This document shows, in pieces, positions 63,434 through 64,000 of a stretch of DNA of 64,000 nt. The stretch lies in the NCBI RefSeq assembly GCF_004795055.1, contig NZ_SSBJ01000006.1:221926-285925 (forward strand). The letters run 5' to 3'. Every line of letters starts with the position of its first letter. The first letter of the stretch is position 1. The position numbers and the translations under genes were made by a program. This stretch comes from Streptomyces sp. A1136. GTDB lineage: Bacteria; Actinomycetota; Actinomycetes; Streptomycetales; Streptomycetaceae. The notes below the pieces were generated by a model. It saw only the letters and a list, made by a program, of their open reading frames with translations, made no database searches and was not told the origin of the DNA.

Positions 63434-64000
63434 GCGCCCGCCCCCACCCTCAGGACGCGCCACCCCGGCAGGGCCGCCCGCCGGTCCACCCGGGCCCGGG
63501 TCACCACCGGCCGGTGCGGGGCCAACGCCGCGAGCAGGTCGAAGAGTTGGGCCCGGGCGAGTGCCGCCCCGGGACACGCGTGCGGCCCCGCCCCGAACAC
63601 CAGCGCGGCCACGCCCGCCGGGGCGGGCCGGCGGGCGTCCGGATCACGCCGGTGGGCTTCGGCGGCGTGCCGCGCGAACAGCAGCAGCCGGTCCCCGGCG
63701 CGCACCGGGCAACCCCCGACCGAACCGTCCGCCGCGGCCACCCGGGGCAGCAGCGGCGAGGCCGCCGTGACCCGCAACAGCTCATCCACCAGCCGGGGCC
63801 GCAGCCCCGGATCGTCCGCCTGGTCCCACAGGCGGGCGTCGGCGCACCAGGCCACCGCCCGGGGCAGCGCCGCCACGGTGGTGTTGACGGCGGCCACCGC
63901 GGCCATCGCCGCCAGGGCGTCGTCCGACCCGCCGCCCAGCAGCTCCCGCAGCCGGGCCGCGGTACGGGCCGCCGCGGCCCGCGCCCCCGGCCGGGGCGGC
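63430..64000 (-). CDS. Cytochrome P450, C-terminal part (cut by window edge)
   Basis: The right edge cuts this gene; 189 C-terminal codons are visible. The heme loop FGAGPHACPGAALAR with its cysteine and the K-helix ExxR in DELLRV are intact. The I-helix motif, usually (A/G)Gx(D/E)T(T/S), reads AAVNTT, so the acid that delivers protons to oxygen is Asn. The enzyme may therefore use unusual chemistry or a substrate-assisted route. The gene overlaps and is coupled to the epimerase gene. Confidence 0.85.
   Translation of the reverse strand, partial: PPRPGARAAAARTAARLRELLGGGSDDALAAMAAVAAVNTTVAALPRAVAWCADARLWDQADDPGLRPRLVDELLRVTAASPLLPRVAAADGSVGGCPVRAGDRLLLFARHAAEAHRRDPDARRPAPAGVAALVFGAGPHACPGAALARAQLFDLLAALAPHRPVVTRARVDRRAALPGWRVLRVGAGA

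Overview
The window is high-GC actinobacterial chromosome, almost certainly Streptomyces. GTG starts and GTGA/ATGA stop-start overlaps are frequent, Tat and lipoprotein exports are common, and the gene set includes the sporulation regulator whiI, rok7B7, a DasR-type operator and the actinobacterial heme genes. From memory, and not checked, the order follows S. coelicolor from about SCO5998 to SCO6061. I see no rRNA or tRNA genes, CRISPR arrays, insertion sequences or prophage.

Left part (1-24 kb): a cut peptidase gene, a DHA2 drug exporter, a cytochrome P450, an unusual XRE-HTH/MurA fusion protein, a Tat-exported amidohydrolase facing a LacI regulator, and aconitase. Then come three linked sugar modules: an NgcEFG-type N-acetylglucosamine/chitobiose ABC importer behind a candidate DasR site, the ROK regulator rok7B7, and the XylFGH-type importer. 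dxs (isoprenoid entry) and an amino-acid permease follow.

Middle (24-35.4 kb): a cell-surface block. A LytR-CpsA-Psr ligase gene diverges from a gene for a degenerate PIG-L-like domain fused to a lectin-like propeller. A tight five-gene operon follows: CDP-alcohol phosphotransferase, a 1479-residue GT2/GT2/TagF-like polymerase, an SGNH esterase, an Ig-like protein and a phosphodiester-glycosidase lipoprotein. Together they look like a system for making, decorating and anchoring a phosphate-containing wall polymer.

Right-middle (35.5-47.2 kb): fatty-acid beta-oxidation genes, RNase D, whiI with a candidate sigma-WhiG promoter, a DUF3000 protein, and coproporphyrin-route heme genes (hemE, a HemY/CgoX-type oxidase, hemQ) interrupted by a divergent disulfide reductase.

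Right part (47-64 kb): a Tap-like exopeptidase; a translationally coupled pair encoding a DUF692/MNIO iron enzyme and a TIGR04222-type membrane protein with a tail of nine regularly spaced cysteines; Pth2-like, AIM24, polysaccharide deacetylase, PPK2, PhoX, OsmC, ZapE, RibD-C, USP-like, MurC and MsrB genes; a solo sulfur-binding domain related to phosphorothioate-dependent restriction enzymes; and an epimerase/P450 pair cut by the right edge.

The most promising leads are the MNIO enzyme with its cysteine-tailed membrane partner, the surface-polymer cassette, the XRE-MurA protein with matching palindromes at its own start and upstream of aconitase, and the solo sulfur-binding domain. Many genes lack a Shine-Dalgarno site and have TANNNT 6-8 bases before the start codon, which suggests leaderless transcripts.
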